Positions 36,769 through 44,645 of a stretch of DNA of 64,000 nt are shown piece by piece (position 1 is the first letter of the stretch; each line of letters begins with the position of its first letter). The DNA is from Pseudomonas putida (GTDB lineage Bacteria; Pseudomonadota; Gammaproteobacteria; Pseudomonadales; Pseudomonadaceae): the NCBI GenBank assembly GCA_029953615.1, contig CP124529.1, forward strand, positions 186,001-250,000. The letters are read 5' to 3'. The notes beneath the pieces are model-generated. The model did not search any database, was not told where the DNA came from, and saw nothing but the letters and a program-made list of their open reading frames with translations. The position numbers were made by a program, and so were the translations under genes.

Positions 36769-37044
36769 TCAGCGCTCAGGTTCAACCAGCACCGGGCTGA
36801 TACGTCGCGGCATTGCCACCTTCAGCAGCCACAAGCCGACCAGCAGGATAAGCCCGCCACCGGCGAGGGCCATAAGCCGCTGTGGCTGAGGGTGTTCGGC
36901 ATCGAACCCCAGCATCAGCAGGTAACCGCCAAGGCTGATCAGGCTGAGGTAGAGAAATGCGCCCAACACGACTACCTGCACGAACAGCAGTCGCCAGAAC
37001 AGCCGTGGGCGCACGATACGCTCGGAAGCAGTGGATTGAGTCAT
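36769..37044 (-). CDS. Small two-helix membrane protein
   Basis: 91 residues from the ATG at 37044. It has two membrane helices (about 17-45, LLFVQVVVLGAFLYLSLISL; and about 55-78, LMALAGGGLILLVGLWLLKV) and short basic ends. No family recognised. It lies upstream of the sensor kinase on the same strand with a gap of 113 bases, so co-transcription is possible but unproven. Confidence 0.7.
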   Translation of the reverse strand: MTQSTASERIVRPRLFWRLLFVQVVVLGAFLYLSLISLGGYLLMLGFDAEHPQPQRLMALAGGGLILLVGLWLLKVAMPRRISPVLVEPER

Positions 37045-37248
37045 CACCGCAATCGCCTTGGATCCAATAAAGGAGGGCAACAGTGGCGTAATGACAGCAA
37101 GGTGTCAATTGCCCTTTCGATCGACCCTTCACTCTGTTGATCATAGGTGCTGCAGTTGACTCAACTATAACAATGGGTTATAAAGCGCGCTTGATTGCAA
37201 AGCCCTTCTGCTTAGAAGCGAGCCGGTCGCTGCGACCCCTTCAAGCGT

Positions 37249-37333
37249 GCGAGTGTGGTGGAATTGGTATACACAGCAGACTTAAAATCTGTCGGCGTGA
37301 GCCTTGCGGGTTCGAGTCCCGCCACTCGCACCA
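37249..37333 (+). tRNA. tRNA-Leu (anticodon UAA)
   Basis: 85 bases including CCA. Acceptor stem GCGAGTG/CACTCGC, anticodon loop CTTAAAA, long variable arm CGGCGTGAGCCTTG as in class II tRNAs, T arm GGGTTCGAGTCCC. Followed by a strong terminator. Confidence 0.97.
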
Positions 37334-37343
37334 AACTTCCTTG

Positions 37344-37369
37344 AAAAGGCGCCCCTGCGGCGCCTTTTT
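37344..37369 (+). terminator. Intrinsic terminator of tRNA-Leu
   Basis: AAAAGGCGCC, loop CCTGC, GGCGCCTTTTT, 10 bases after the tRNA CCA. Confidence 0.93.
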
Positions 37370-37437
37370 GCTGCCCGTCAGCAATCCTTGGCGCAACTGC
37401 TAGAGTGGAGCTTGTCCCCGTCCACTGGAACGCTGCC

Positions 37438-37851
37438 ATGCGCTACTCCCTGTTCGATGGTCAACGCGACATCATTATCCTGATTGCCCGCGTGCTGCTG
37501 ATGATCCTGTTCGTCTTGTCTGGCTGGGGCAAGCTGACCGGGTTCGAAGGCACGGTCGGCTACATGACCTCACTGGGCGCCCCTGCCCCGATGCTGGCAG
37601 CGGCAGTTGCCGTGCTCATGGAATTCGTCGTCGGCATCCTGCTGATCCTCGGTTTCTATACCCGGCCGCTGGCCTTCCTGTTTGCGCTGTTCGTGCTGGG
37701 CACGGCGCTGCTGGGCCACCCGTTCTGGAACATGGTCGACCCTGAGCGCAGCGCCAACATGACCCAGTTCCTGAAAAACCTCAGCATCATGGGCGGCCTG
37801 CTGTTGCTGGCAGTGAGCGGCCCGGGGCGTTTTTCGGTAGACGGGCGCTGA
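37438..37851 (+). CDS. DoxX-family membrane protein
   Basis: 137 residues from the ATG at 37438. Four membrane helices. The family features are RVLLMILFVLSGWGKLTGFE, the short polar turn before GAPAPMLAAAVAVLMEFVVG, GFYTRPLAFLFALFVLGTAL and FLKNLSIMGGLLLLAVSGPG. DoxX/YphA-type proteins are inner-membrane proteins linked in other bacteria to quinone-dependent redox or detoxification. The role here is unknown. Confidence 0.9.
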   Translation: MRYSLFDGQRDIIILIARVLLMILFVLSGWGKLTGFEGTVGYMTSLGAPAPMLAAAVAVLMEFVVGILLILGFYTRPLAFLFALFVLGTALLGHPFWNMVDPERSANMTQFLKNLSIMGGLLLLAVSGPGRFSVDGR

Positions 37852-37852
37852 A

Positions 37853-38050
37853 TCAGTCGTCTTCGCAGTCGTCGAACCAGGCTGGGTGATCGCGGTCCTC
37901 GTCATCGAGGTCATCCAGTGTTTCCTCGTCTTCCTCCACCTCGTCCTCGGCACCCTGGGCATCCGCTTCAGGCTCCACGTCGTCATAGAGGAATTCGTGG
38001 TCAAGCAGGTGATCGTGCTCGGGTTCGTGCAGGTCGTCTTCGTCGTGCAT
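37853..38050 (-). CDS. Extremely acidic 65-residue protein
   Basis: 34 of 65 residues are Asp or Glu, plus six His; there is one Arg and no Lys. No hydrophobic core, so probably disordered, or a metal or cation-binding polypeptide, or a DNA mimic. It ends one base after the doxX stop on the other strand. The reading frame is closed on both sides and codons are normal for the genome (GAC/GAG-rich). No family recognised. Confidence 0.65.
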   Translation of the reverse strand: MHDEDDLHEPEHDHLLDHEFLYDDVEPEADAQGAEDEVEEDEETLDDLDDEDRDHPAWFDDCEDD

Positions 38051-38174
38051 GCTGGCTCCTGGGCTGATGGCAGGCCTGTATAGGCTGATCGGCTGCGCAG
38101 GTCAATGCGTTACCACTTAATGCTCGGTTAACCGGCCAGGTCCAGTCTGCAGGCTCTCCCTTCAAACGTTGCTT

Positions 38175-38200
38175 GCCCGCCTTGCATGGCGGGCTTTTTT
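38175..38200 (+). terminator. Orphan intrinsic terminator
   Basis: GCCCGCC, loop TTGCAT, GGCGGGC, TTTTTT on the plus strand. The nearest plus-strand gene upstream (doxX) ends 324 bases before it, across an opposite-strand gene. The interval 38051-38311 holds no recognisable coding frame. Confidence 0.85.
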
Positions 38201-38311
38201 ATCCCTTGGGTTTTCCCTTCGTCCAGCCTTTGGCAAATCACAGTGAACTGCGCCCATGCTGGCCACGCTCGCAAATGATGCAGGACCTGTCGTTTTTCAA
38301 GGAGAACGCCC

Positions 38312-38986
38312 ATGACTGTTAATATCGACAACCTCATCATCACCACCCCCGTGCCGAAATCCGCGACCAACCCGGTAGCCCTGGAATTGACCGGCGCCCA
38401 GGCACTGGCGACCCTGCCTGAAGTCATCGCCCGCCTGAGCGACGGCTCCATCCGCATGACGGCCCCCACCAAAGGTGCCTCCAGCAAAAGTACCCACCGC
38501 ACCCGCTGCGAGTGGAAGGAGCCCGCGTACTGGGCGCTGAACAGCGCCGCCCGGCACCGCAATTACCAGACCATGACACTGCAGAAAGTGAACCTTGCGC
38601 AGAAGGTGGTGATTGCCCAGCTGCACGTCAAGGACGACGACAGCCCGCCCATCAAGGTGTTCTGGAACAAGGGCAAGATCACCGTGGGCTTTCGAACCGA
38701 CTTCAACCAGCTGACCACGAGCAGCAGCACGGTGCTGGCCGACGTACCGCTCGGTGCCCGTTTCGATGTCACTATCGACGTGACAAACAACGGTGCCTGC
38801 ACTGTCAGTGCTAGCTGCAACGGCCGTATCGGCAGCACATCGTCGCTGCAACTGGGCGCGACCTGGGCGACGCGCACGCTCAATTTCCATGGCGGGGTAT
38901 ACAACCAGGTGGACTACACCGACGACACACCGGCCGAGGACGGCTCGGTATGCGTCATCAGCCAACTGGTACTGAGCCATGCATGA
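38312..38986 (+). CDS. Polysaccharide lyase family 7 (alginate lyase-like)
   Basis: 224 residues, AAGGAGA six bases before the ATG. It has the three PL7 motifs in order in slightly divergent form: HRTRCEWKE (for the usual R-S/T-E-L-R-E), VVIAQLH (for QIH with catalytic His) and LNFHGGVYNQ (for YFKAGVYNQ with catalytic Tyr). The jelly-roll family cleaves alginate/polyguluronate by beta-elimination. No signal peptide is visible, so it is cytoplasmic, released by lysis, or exported another way. The Glu-to-Cys/Trp change in the first motif leaves activity uncertain. Confidence 0.8.
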   Translation: MTVNIDNLIITTPVPKSATNPVALELTGAQALATLPEVIARLSDGSIRMTAPTKGASSKSTHRTRCEWKEPAYWALNSAARHRNYQTMTLQKVNLAQKVVIAQLHVKDDDSPPIKVFWNKGKITVGFRTDFNQLTTSSSTVLADVPLGARFDVTIDVTNNGACTVSASCNGRIGSTSSLQLGATWATRTLNFHGGVYNQVDYTDDTPAEDGSVCVISQLVLSHA

Positions 38987-39060
38987 CAAGCTCGTGACCT
39001 GACCTTCACGAAATACTGACATCCGGGTGGGCACACTGGCCCTGCTCCGTATGTTCTTGC

Positions 39061-39095
39061 AGCCCGCCGCATTATTGCCGCGGGCTTTTCTTTTT
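39061..39095 (+). terminator. Probable terminator of the PL7 gene
   Basis: AGCCCGC, 12-base loop, GCGGGCT followed by TTTCTTTTT, 75 bases after the stop. The rest of 38987-39309 shows no gene, only the promoter region of adhP. Confidence 0.8.
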
Positions 39096-39309
39096 GTGGC
39101 GAGCCTTACACAGAACCCTGTGAGAGCGCGCCAGCTTTTGGAAATTGAGCAAGACAGTTGCCCCCACAAGTGGCTGCGCAAGGCAGGTAGATGTGTGCAA
39201 GGCGGTTGCCGCCCCAGACCATGACCTGAAGCAGTTTTGCCCCACCAGGCAAGGGCTATGCTAACCCCTGCGATAACTCAAGCTCACTCGGATAGACACG
39301 GAGGCTCAT

Positions 39310-40335
39310 ATGAAAGCTGCTGTTGTTGCGCCAGGCCGTCGCGTGGAGGTGGTGGAGAAAACCCTGCGCCCACTCGAGCACGGTGAAGCGCTGCTGAAGA
39401 TGCAGTGCTGCGGTGTGTGCCACACCGACCTGCATGTGAAAAATGGCGACTTCGGCGACAAGACCGGTGTCGTGCTAGGCCATGAAGGCATCGGCGTGGT
39501 CCAGGAAGTCGGGCCAGGCGTCACCTCGCTCAAACCGGGCGACCGTGCCAGCGTGGCCTGGTTCTACCAAGGCTGTGGGCATTGCGAATATTGCAACAGC
39601 GGCAACGAAACCCTGTGCCGCGAAGTGAAGAACTCCGGCTACACCGTGGATGGCGGCATGGCCGAAGCCTGCATCGTCAAGGCCGACTACTCGGTCAAAG
39701 TGCCCGACGGGCTCGACTCCGCTGCCGCCAGCAGCATTACCTGCGCCGGCGTGACCACCTACAAGGCGGTGAAGATCTCCAACATCCGCCCCGGCCAATG
39801 GATCGCCATCTACGGCCTTGGCGGCCTGGGCAACCTGGCCCTGCAATATGCCAGGAATGTCTTCAACGCCAAAGTGATCGCCATCGATGTCAACGAAGAG
39901 CAACTGCGCTTCGCCAGCGAGATGGGCGCCGACCTGGTCATCAATTCGCGCACCGAGGATGCCGCCAAGGTTATCCAGGCCAAGACCGGTGGCGCCCATG
40001 CCGCCGTGGTTACCGCCGTTGCCAAGGCTGCGTTCAACTCGGCCGTCGACGCCCTGCGCGCGGGTGGCCGACTGGTTGCGGTCGGCCTGCCGTCGGAAGC
40101 CATGAACCTGAATATCCCTCGCCTGGTGCTGGACGGTATCGAAGTGATCGGCTCGCTGGTCGGCACCCGGCAGGATCTGCAGGAAGCTTTCCAGTTTGCA
40201 GCGGAAGGTAAAGTGGTGCCGAAGGTGACCCTGCGGCCGATCGAAGATATCAACCAGATCTTCGAGGAGATGCTGGAGGGCAAGATCAAAGGGCGGATGG
40301 TGATTCAGTTCGCTCCACGGCAGAACAATGACTAG
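39310..40335 (+). CDS. adhP: Zinc-dependent alcohol dehydrogenase
   Basis: 341 residues. Medium-chain dehydrogenase of the AdhP/propanol-preferring type. Catalytic zinc ligands in [10 protein letters not shown] and GHEGIGVV, structural zinc cysteines in [16 protein letters not shown], and the NAD(H) Rossmann motif [14 protein letters not shown]. It oxidises primary alcohols to aldehydes reversibly. GGAGG lies six bases before the ATG. A 78-residue gene follows 17 bases later and may be co-transcribed. Confidence 0.95.
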   Translation: MKAAVVAPGRRVEVVEKTLRPLEHGEALLKMQCCGVCHTDLHVKNGDFGDKTGVVLGHEGIGVVQEVGPGVTSLKPGDRASVAWFYQGCGHCEYCNSGNETLCREVKNSGYTVDGGMAEACIVKADYSVKVPDGLDSAAASSITCAGVTTYKAVKISNIRPGQWIAIYGLGGLGNLALQYARNVFNAKVIAIDVNEEQLRFASEMGADLVINSRTEDAAKVIQAKTGGAHAAVVTAVAKAAFNSAVDALRAGGRLVAVGLPSEAMNLNIPRLVLDGIEVIGSLVGTRQDLQEAFQFAAEGKVVPKVTLRPIEDINQIFEEMLEGKIKGRMVIQFAPRQNND

Positions 40336-40352
40336 CTCAGCGGGGTGAATGC

Positions 40353-40589
40353 ATGAGCATCCGCAGCTTGGCGAAAAACCTGCCGCCCGATCCGGACAAT
40401 GACGGCTGGGTACTCGGATGGGGCGTGCTGCGAGACCGGCACCCTTGGCATTTCGTCGATGTCTATGCCGACCAGAAGACCGCCAGGGCCGAGGCGCAGC
40501 GCCGCGGTGCCGGCTACGTGGTGGAGTTCGGTTCGCATCGCCTGGGATCGGATGAATTCATTTGCGGGATATCCCCACCTGAAGGTTAG
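40353..40589 (+). CDS. Small hypothetical protein downstream of adhP
   Basis: 78 residues. It opens MSIRSLAKNLPPDPDNDGWV, then WGVLRDRHPWHFVDVYADQK, a helix ARAEAQRRGAGYVVEFGS and a short tail. Probably a compact alpha/beta protein, no signal peptide. GGGGTGA before the ATG serves as ribosome site. No family recognised. Confidence 0.7.
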   Translation: MSIRSLAKNLPPDPDNDGWVLGWGVLRDRHPWHFVDVYADQKTARAEAQRRGAGYVVEFGSHRLGSDEFICGISPPEG

Positions 40590-40698
40590 TGCTGGGCGCA
40601 GCGGGGGACGCCAAGGCGCCCCCGCTTTTGATCATCAGCGGTCCTGTTCCTTTGATGAATGCTGCACGTGGGTTGCTGTGCACAATCCAAGGCCTGCA

Positions 40699-41913
40699 TT
40701 ACCCTTTGGTCAGATCAACCAATGGCGTTTGCCGCACTTCGGTTTCGCGCCCACCCTGAATCTCGCTCACCTGCTTCAGGGCCTTGTCCACCGCCGCCTT
40801 GTCCGGCAACAAGCTGTAGCTGATGCGGAACTGCCTGTGCTCCTTCGGCCCGATTGTCGGCACCAGGTTCAGTGGCCGCTGGTAACGGCGGTTGTAGGAA
40901 AAACTCGTCCCTGGCTCCAGCCCCGTGACATAGCCCTGGCCTTGGGTATCGGTGTTTTTCCACAGGGAGAATACGGGCAATGTCCCAGTATTGAACCCGA
41001 CCGAAACGCCAAGGCTACCGGCCTTGTTATGCAATACGGCCAACGTATTGCCCTTGGCATCGGCATACGGCACCACGTTGTAAACCGTTTCGTCATAGTC
41101 CTTGGTGGGGCCGCGGTAGGTTTGCCAGTCAGGCAGATCTCCCCTGGCTTTGTCGTTGAACGGCGATACCTGTTTCACCGGCGCGGCAAAACGTGCGCCC
41201 TGCTCCAGGAACGGGGTGCTGAAGTTGCTGTGATACAGCGCCTGGTATTCCTTCGGATAGTCACCGTTGTTGGTCAGGATGTCGTTGAGGGCGAACGCCA
41301 CGCTGCCGGGTTCGGTGACCACTTCGGTCATGACGGAGAAGTCGACCTTCTTGAACGCCTGCTCTTTCAGTTCACCACGCAGGGTGATGGCGTAAGGTGG
41401 CTTGTCATCGATGTGCAGGGTGACTTTGTTCGCAGGGATGTTGGCAGCCCGACCGTGCAGGGTCAGCAACTCGCCGTTGTCGATGCCGGGGTGGCCGACC
41501 CATTCGTAACCGCAGCGGGTGACCAGTTCGTTGAAACCTTCCAGCCAGCCCAGACCATTGCGCCCGTTCAGTTCAATGAAGGACGGGTTGACCACTTCCT
41601 TGACTGGCGAATCCCAGCCCATGCGCACATTACCGACCGACGCCTGCAAGACGTTCATGCCGCGGGTCGGCACTACCGAAAGTTTCATCGTTCCGTTATC
41701 GATGTCGACAATGCTGACACCCTCTTGCCGACCTCCATGCAAGGTGCGCAAGGTAACGCTGAAGGGCTTGTCGGTTTGTACGCCTAGTTGCTGGCTGGTG
41801 ATCTGCCAGTTCTGGGCGGCTTTGTCGGTGTCGAGCAGAACGTAATCCCAGGCCAGGGCGTGGGAGGTTGCGGACAGGGCGCCGAACGCAATGCAGAGCT
41901 TGAGGGAGGACAT
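40699..41913 (-). CDS. Exported DUF4432 (aldose-1-epimerase-like) protein
   Basis: 404 residues. Signal peptide MSSLKLCIAFGALSATSHALA. The mature part follows the galactose-mutarotase-like beta-sandwich of DUF4432, with MKLSVVPTRGMNVLQASVGN and WLEGFNELVTRCGYEWVGHP near the front, NDILTNNGDYPKEYQALYHSNFS (pieces NDILTNNGDYP and YHSNFS) and GLEPGTSFSYNRRYQR toward the end. Likely binds or epimerises a sugar in the periplasm. The substrate is unknown. Stands alone. Confidence 0.85.
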   Translation of the reverse strand: MSSLKLCIAFGALSATSHALAWDYVLLDTDKAAQNWQITSQQLGVQTDKPFSVTLRTLHGGRQEGVSIVDIDNGTMKLSVVPTRGMNVLQASVGNVRMGWDSPVKEVVNPSFIELNGRNGLGWLEGFNELVTRCGYEWVGHPGIDNGELLTLHGRAANIPANKVTLHIDDKPPYAITLRGELKEQAFKKVDFSVMTEVVTEPGSVAFALNDILTNNGDYPKEYQALYHSNFSTPFLEQGARFAAPVKQVSPFNDKARGDLPDWQTYRGPTKDYDETVYNVVPYADAKGNTLAVLHNKAGSLGVSVGFNTGTLPVFSLWKNTDTQGQGYVTGLEPGTSFSYNRRYQRPLNLVPTIGPKEHRQFRISYSLLPDKAAVDKALKQVSEIQGGRETEVRQTPLVDLTKG

Positions 41914-42041
41914 GGCAGTAGCCTTTCTTGGAGTTGTGCCTTTTTATAAACGCGAAGAATCGTTTCAGCAAGCGCGGTAAACGATGAGTTTCGGCCCGAG
42001 TGAGGCCAGCGGCTATCCTTAAGGTTTCGATAGGAGGGTGT

Positions 42042-42707
42042 ATGTGCGGAAGGTTGAGCCAGTACCGAGGCATACACGACTTCGTTGAAACCTTGAGCCT
42101 GCCGGAGGCCTGGAGGAACAACGTCGGCGACCAGCCGCTTGGCCGGTACAATGTTGCGCCGACCACGCCGGTGGCCGTGCTGCGGGTGGATGACGCAGGC
42201 CCGAGGGCGGACCTGGTGCGGTGGGGCTGGCGGCCGCATTGGGCAACCGACCGGGCTGCGCCGATCAATGCCCGAGTCGAAAAAGTTGCGCACGGCCCGT
42301 TCTTCCGGGCGATCTGGCCGCACCGTGCGATCACGCCCATCGACGGCTGGTACGAATGGGTTGATGAGGGTGGGCTGAAGAAACAGCCGTATTACATTCG
42401 GCGCCGGGATGGGCGCCCTGCCCTGTGCGCCAGCATCGGCCAGTTCTCAGGCAATGAGCATGATGGGTTTGTCATCATCACCGCCGATGCGCAGGGCGGT
42501 ATGGTCGACGTACACGATCGCCGGCCTGTCGTGTTGTCACCTGAACTGGCATACGAGTGGATCGCGACAGGAATACCAAGCGAGCATGCCGAGCAACTGG
42601 TACTCAAACTTGGCGAGCCGGCCGGTGCCTTTGAGTGGTACCGGGTAAGTACAGCAGTGGGGAATGTGCGCAACCAAGGCGCCGAGCTGATAAACCCGCT
42701 TCAGTGA
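42042..42707 (+). CDS. SRAP-domain abasic-site protein (YedK/HMCES family)
   Basis: 221 residues from ATG 42042 with TAGGAGGG before it. Begins MCGRLSQYRG; after Met removal Cys2 forms a covalent thiazolidine with abasic sites in single-stranded DNA. Other SRAP motifs are PLGRYNVAPTTPVAVL, RWGWRPHW, NARVEKV, RAITPIDGWYEWV (active-site Glu) and MVDVHDRRPVVL (active-site His). It shields abasic sites at replication forks. Single gene. Confidence 0.93.
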   Translation: MCGRLSQYRGIHDFVETLSLPEAWRNNVGDQPLGRYNVAPTTPVAVLRVDDAGPRADLVRWGWRPHWATDRAAPINARVEKVAHGPFFRAIWPHRAITPIDGWYEWVDEGGLKKQPYYIRRRDGRPALCASIGQFSGNEHDGFVIITADAQGGMVDVHDRRPVVLSPELAYEWIATGIPSEHAEQLVLKLGEPAGAFEWYRVSTAVGNVRNQGAELINPLQ

Positions 42708-42892
42708 AGAGTGGCAAATTCTTTCCGCCCTTTTGCCCGAAGCGCCCAAGTGATCGAGACGCTGCGCTCACGGTTCAACGCCACCGTGAGAGCGGGCCCC
42801 ATTGAGCCCGCCGATAGCCTAAGAATGCCGACCGCCTCCGCCCCTTAGCCGACGCTGAAAAATAACGGGTTTCGTGAGCGCGACGCGCACTC

Positions 42893-42982
42893 TGTGGGAG
42901 CGGGCGGGCCCGCGAACACCGGCGCAGCCGGTGCCAGGCTCCGCACTGGATTCTTCGCGGGCGCGCCCGCTCCCACAGGGTA
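42893..42982. repeat. REP inverted pair with ACCGGCGCAGCCGGT spacer
   Basis: TGTGGGAGCGGGCGGGCCCG and GGGCGCGCCCGCTCCCACAG enclosing the ACCGGCGCAGCCGGTGCCAG spacer. It occupies most of the 380-base gap between the SRAP gene and the ECF sigma gene. Confidence 0.9.
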
Positions 42983-43045
42983 CGCGCAGCGCCCGGCACC
43001 CGTGCCCCACCAACATCGGATCTTGCAATCTTCCCACCCCATAGA

Positions 43046-43064
43046 GAGAATGCGAGCAATTACC
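43046..43064 (+). promoter_or_regulatory. Fur-like box upstream of the ECF sigma gene
   Basis: GAGAATGCGAGCAATTACC matches the 19-base Fur consensus GATAATGATAATCATTATC at 12 positions. It lies 23 bases before the sigma gene ATG, as is usual for iron-starvation sigma factors of pseudomonads. Confidence 0.55.
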
Positions 43065-43087
43065 ATTTGCTTCTCGGATCCTGCTCA

Positions 43088-43588
43088 ATGTCGACGCTCG
43101 ACCATTCGGCGCTTCACCAGCTGTACAGCGAAAACAACGGCTGGTTGAAAAGCTGGTTGCGATCTCGCCTGGGCAATGCCTCCGATGCGTCCGATTTGGC
43201 ACACGATACTTTCCTGCGGGTCATGACCGCCCGCAACCAAGCGCCCATACGCGAGCCGCGCAGTTATCTCAGCGCGATCGCCCGTGCACTATTGATTGAC
43301 AAGGTTCGCCGCCGGGCAATCGAGCAAGCCTACCTGCAGGCTCTCGCCCTGCGCCCGGAGCCGGTCGATGTGTCGCCGGAGATTCGCCTGTCGATTCTCG
43401 AGATGCTGGTATCGATCGATGCGCTGCTCGACGAACTCGGGCCCAGGACTCGCGATATCTTCCTTGCGGTGCAACTGGAAGGGCTGACCTACGCGGCAGT
43501 CGCCGAACGCTTCGATGTATCGGTCACTACGGTCAAAAATCACCTGATCCGGGCCATGACCCACTGCCTGCTATTGGTCGAGAGCTGA
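43088..43588 (+). CDS. FecI-type ECF sigma factor
   Basis: 166 residues from ATG 43088. Region 2 (LYSENNGWLKSWLRSRLGNA, ASDLAHDTFLRVMTARN) and region 4 (LDELGPRTRDIFLAVQLEGL, TYAAVAERFDVSVTTVKNHL) are as in iron-starvation sigma factors. It directs RNA polymerase to the receptor gene when the matching ferric siderophore is sensed. It is followed 12 bases later by its FecR-type partner. A Fur-like box is upstream. Confidence 0.92.
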   Translation: MSTLDHSALHQLYSENNGWLKSWLRSRLGNASDASDLAHDTFLRVMTARNQAPIREPRSYLSAIARALLIDKVRRRAIEQAYLQALALRPEPVDVSPEIRLSILEMLVSIDALLDELGPRTRDIFLAVQLEGLTYAAVAERFDVSVTTVKNHLIRAMTHCLLLVES

Positions 43589-43600
43589 GGGGCGCTTGCA

Positions 43601-44536
43601 TTGGACCTGAAGATACTCGAAGAAGCCGCGACCTGGTACGTACAGTTCAATGAGGGTTATCCTGACGCGGCACAGACCCAGGCCTGGGAGGCATGGCTGG
43701 CCGCCAGCCCTGCGCATGCCGAAGCCTGGGCTCGGGTGGAAAAGCTCCAGCGGCAATGGTCGATGGTGCCGCGCCAGGCCGCGCTGTCGGGCCTGGGCGC
43801 AGCTCAGGCCCAGCGCCGCGAGGTGCTGAAGATACTAGGCATGCTGCTGGCCGTGGGCGGCGGCGCCTGGCTGGCCACCGAGCAGACATCCCACCGCGCC
43901 CTGCTTGCCCAGCAGCGCACCGGCACCAACGAACGACGCTCACTGCGCCTGGAGGACGGCTCGCATCTGGAGCTGAACATCGGCACTGCACTGGATGTGC
44001 GTTTCGATGCGCAGGTACGGGTGATCGAACTGTACCAAGGTGAGATCCTGATCAGCACCGCCAGCGACCCCGCCCGACGCCCGTTCATCGTGCACACCCC
44101 ACACGGCAGCGTGCGTGCGCTGGGCACGCGATTCAGTGTACGGCAGTTGCCGGCGCAGACACGGGTCGGCGTCTTGCAGTCGGCCGTCGAGGTACGCCCC
44201 CGGCACCACTTGGACCGCTTACTGCGACTGGACGCCGGGCAACAGACGCACTTCGACAGCGATACGTTCGCCCGCGCCCAACCTTTGCCCGCCGACTCTA
44301 CAGCTTGGGTCCAGGGCATGCTCAGCGTGAACGACTGGTGTCTGGGCGATTTCATTGATGAGTTGGGCCGCTACCGTCCGGGAGTGCTCCGCTGCGCGCC
44401 GGCTATTCGAGGCATGAGAATTTCCGGGGCGTTCCGAATCGACGACACCGACATCGCGCTAGCGAACCTGCCGAAAACCCTGCCGGTGAAAGTGCACTAC
44501 CTGAGCCGCTACTGGGTCAGGGTGGAGCCTGCGTGA
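43601..44536 (+). CDS. FecR-type anti-sigma / sigma regulator
   Basis: 311 residues; starts at TTG 43601. N-terminal cytoplasmic sigma-binding part (ILEEAATWYVQFNEGYPDAA, WLAASPAHAEAWARVEKLQR), one weak membrane helix about residues 80-97 (VLKILGMLLAVGGGAWLATE), then the periplasmic FecR domain (LRLEDGSHLELNIGTALDVR, PFIVHTPHGSVRALGTRFSV) and a C-terminal STN-contacting region. It relays the signal from the receptor to the sigma factor. Confidence 0.9.
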   Translation: MDLKILEEAATWYVQFNEGYPDAAQTQAWEAWLAASPAHAEAWARVEKLQRQWSMVPRQAALSGLGAAQAQRREVLKILGMLLAVGGGAWLATEQTSHRALLAQQRTGTNERRSLRLEDGSHLELNIGTALDVRFDAQVRVIELYQGEILISTASDPARRPFIVHTPHGSVRALGTRFSVRQLPAQTRVGVLQSAVEVRPRHHLDRLLRLDAGQQTHFDSDTFARAQPLPADSTAWVQGMLSVNDWCLGDFIDELGRYRPGVLRCAPAIRGMRISGAFRIDDTDIALANLPKTLPVKVHYLSRYWVRVEPA

Positions 44537-44645
44537 GGTTTGCGGGAAAAAAATTCCCGTAATCTTGCTGATTTCGATTCTCGTCCGTCCATGACACAAG
44601 CCGCGACAAAAGCGGCATTCCGTCATGACACGCAAGGATCACTCA

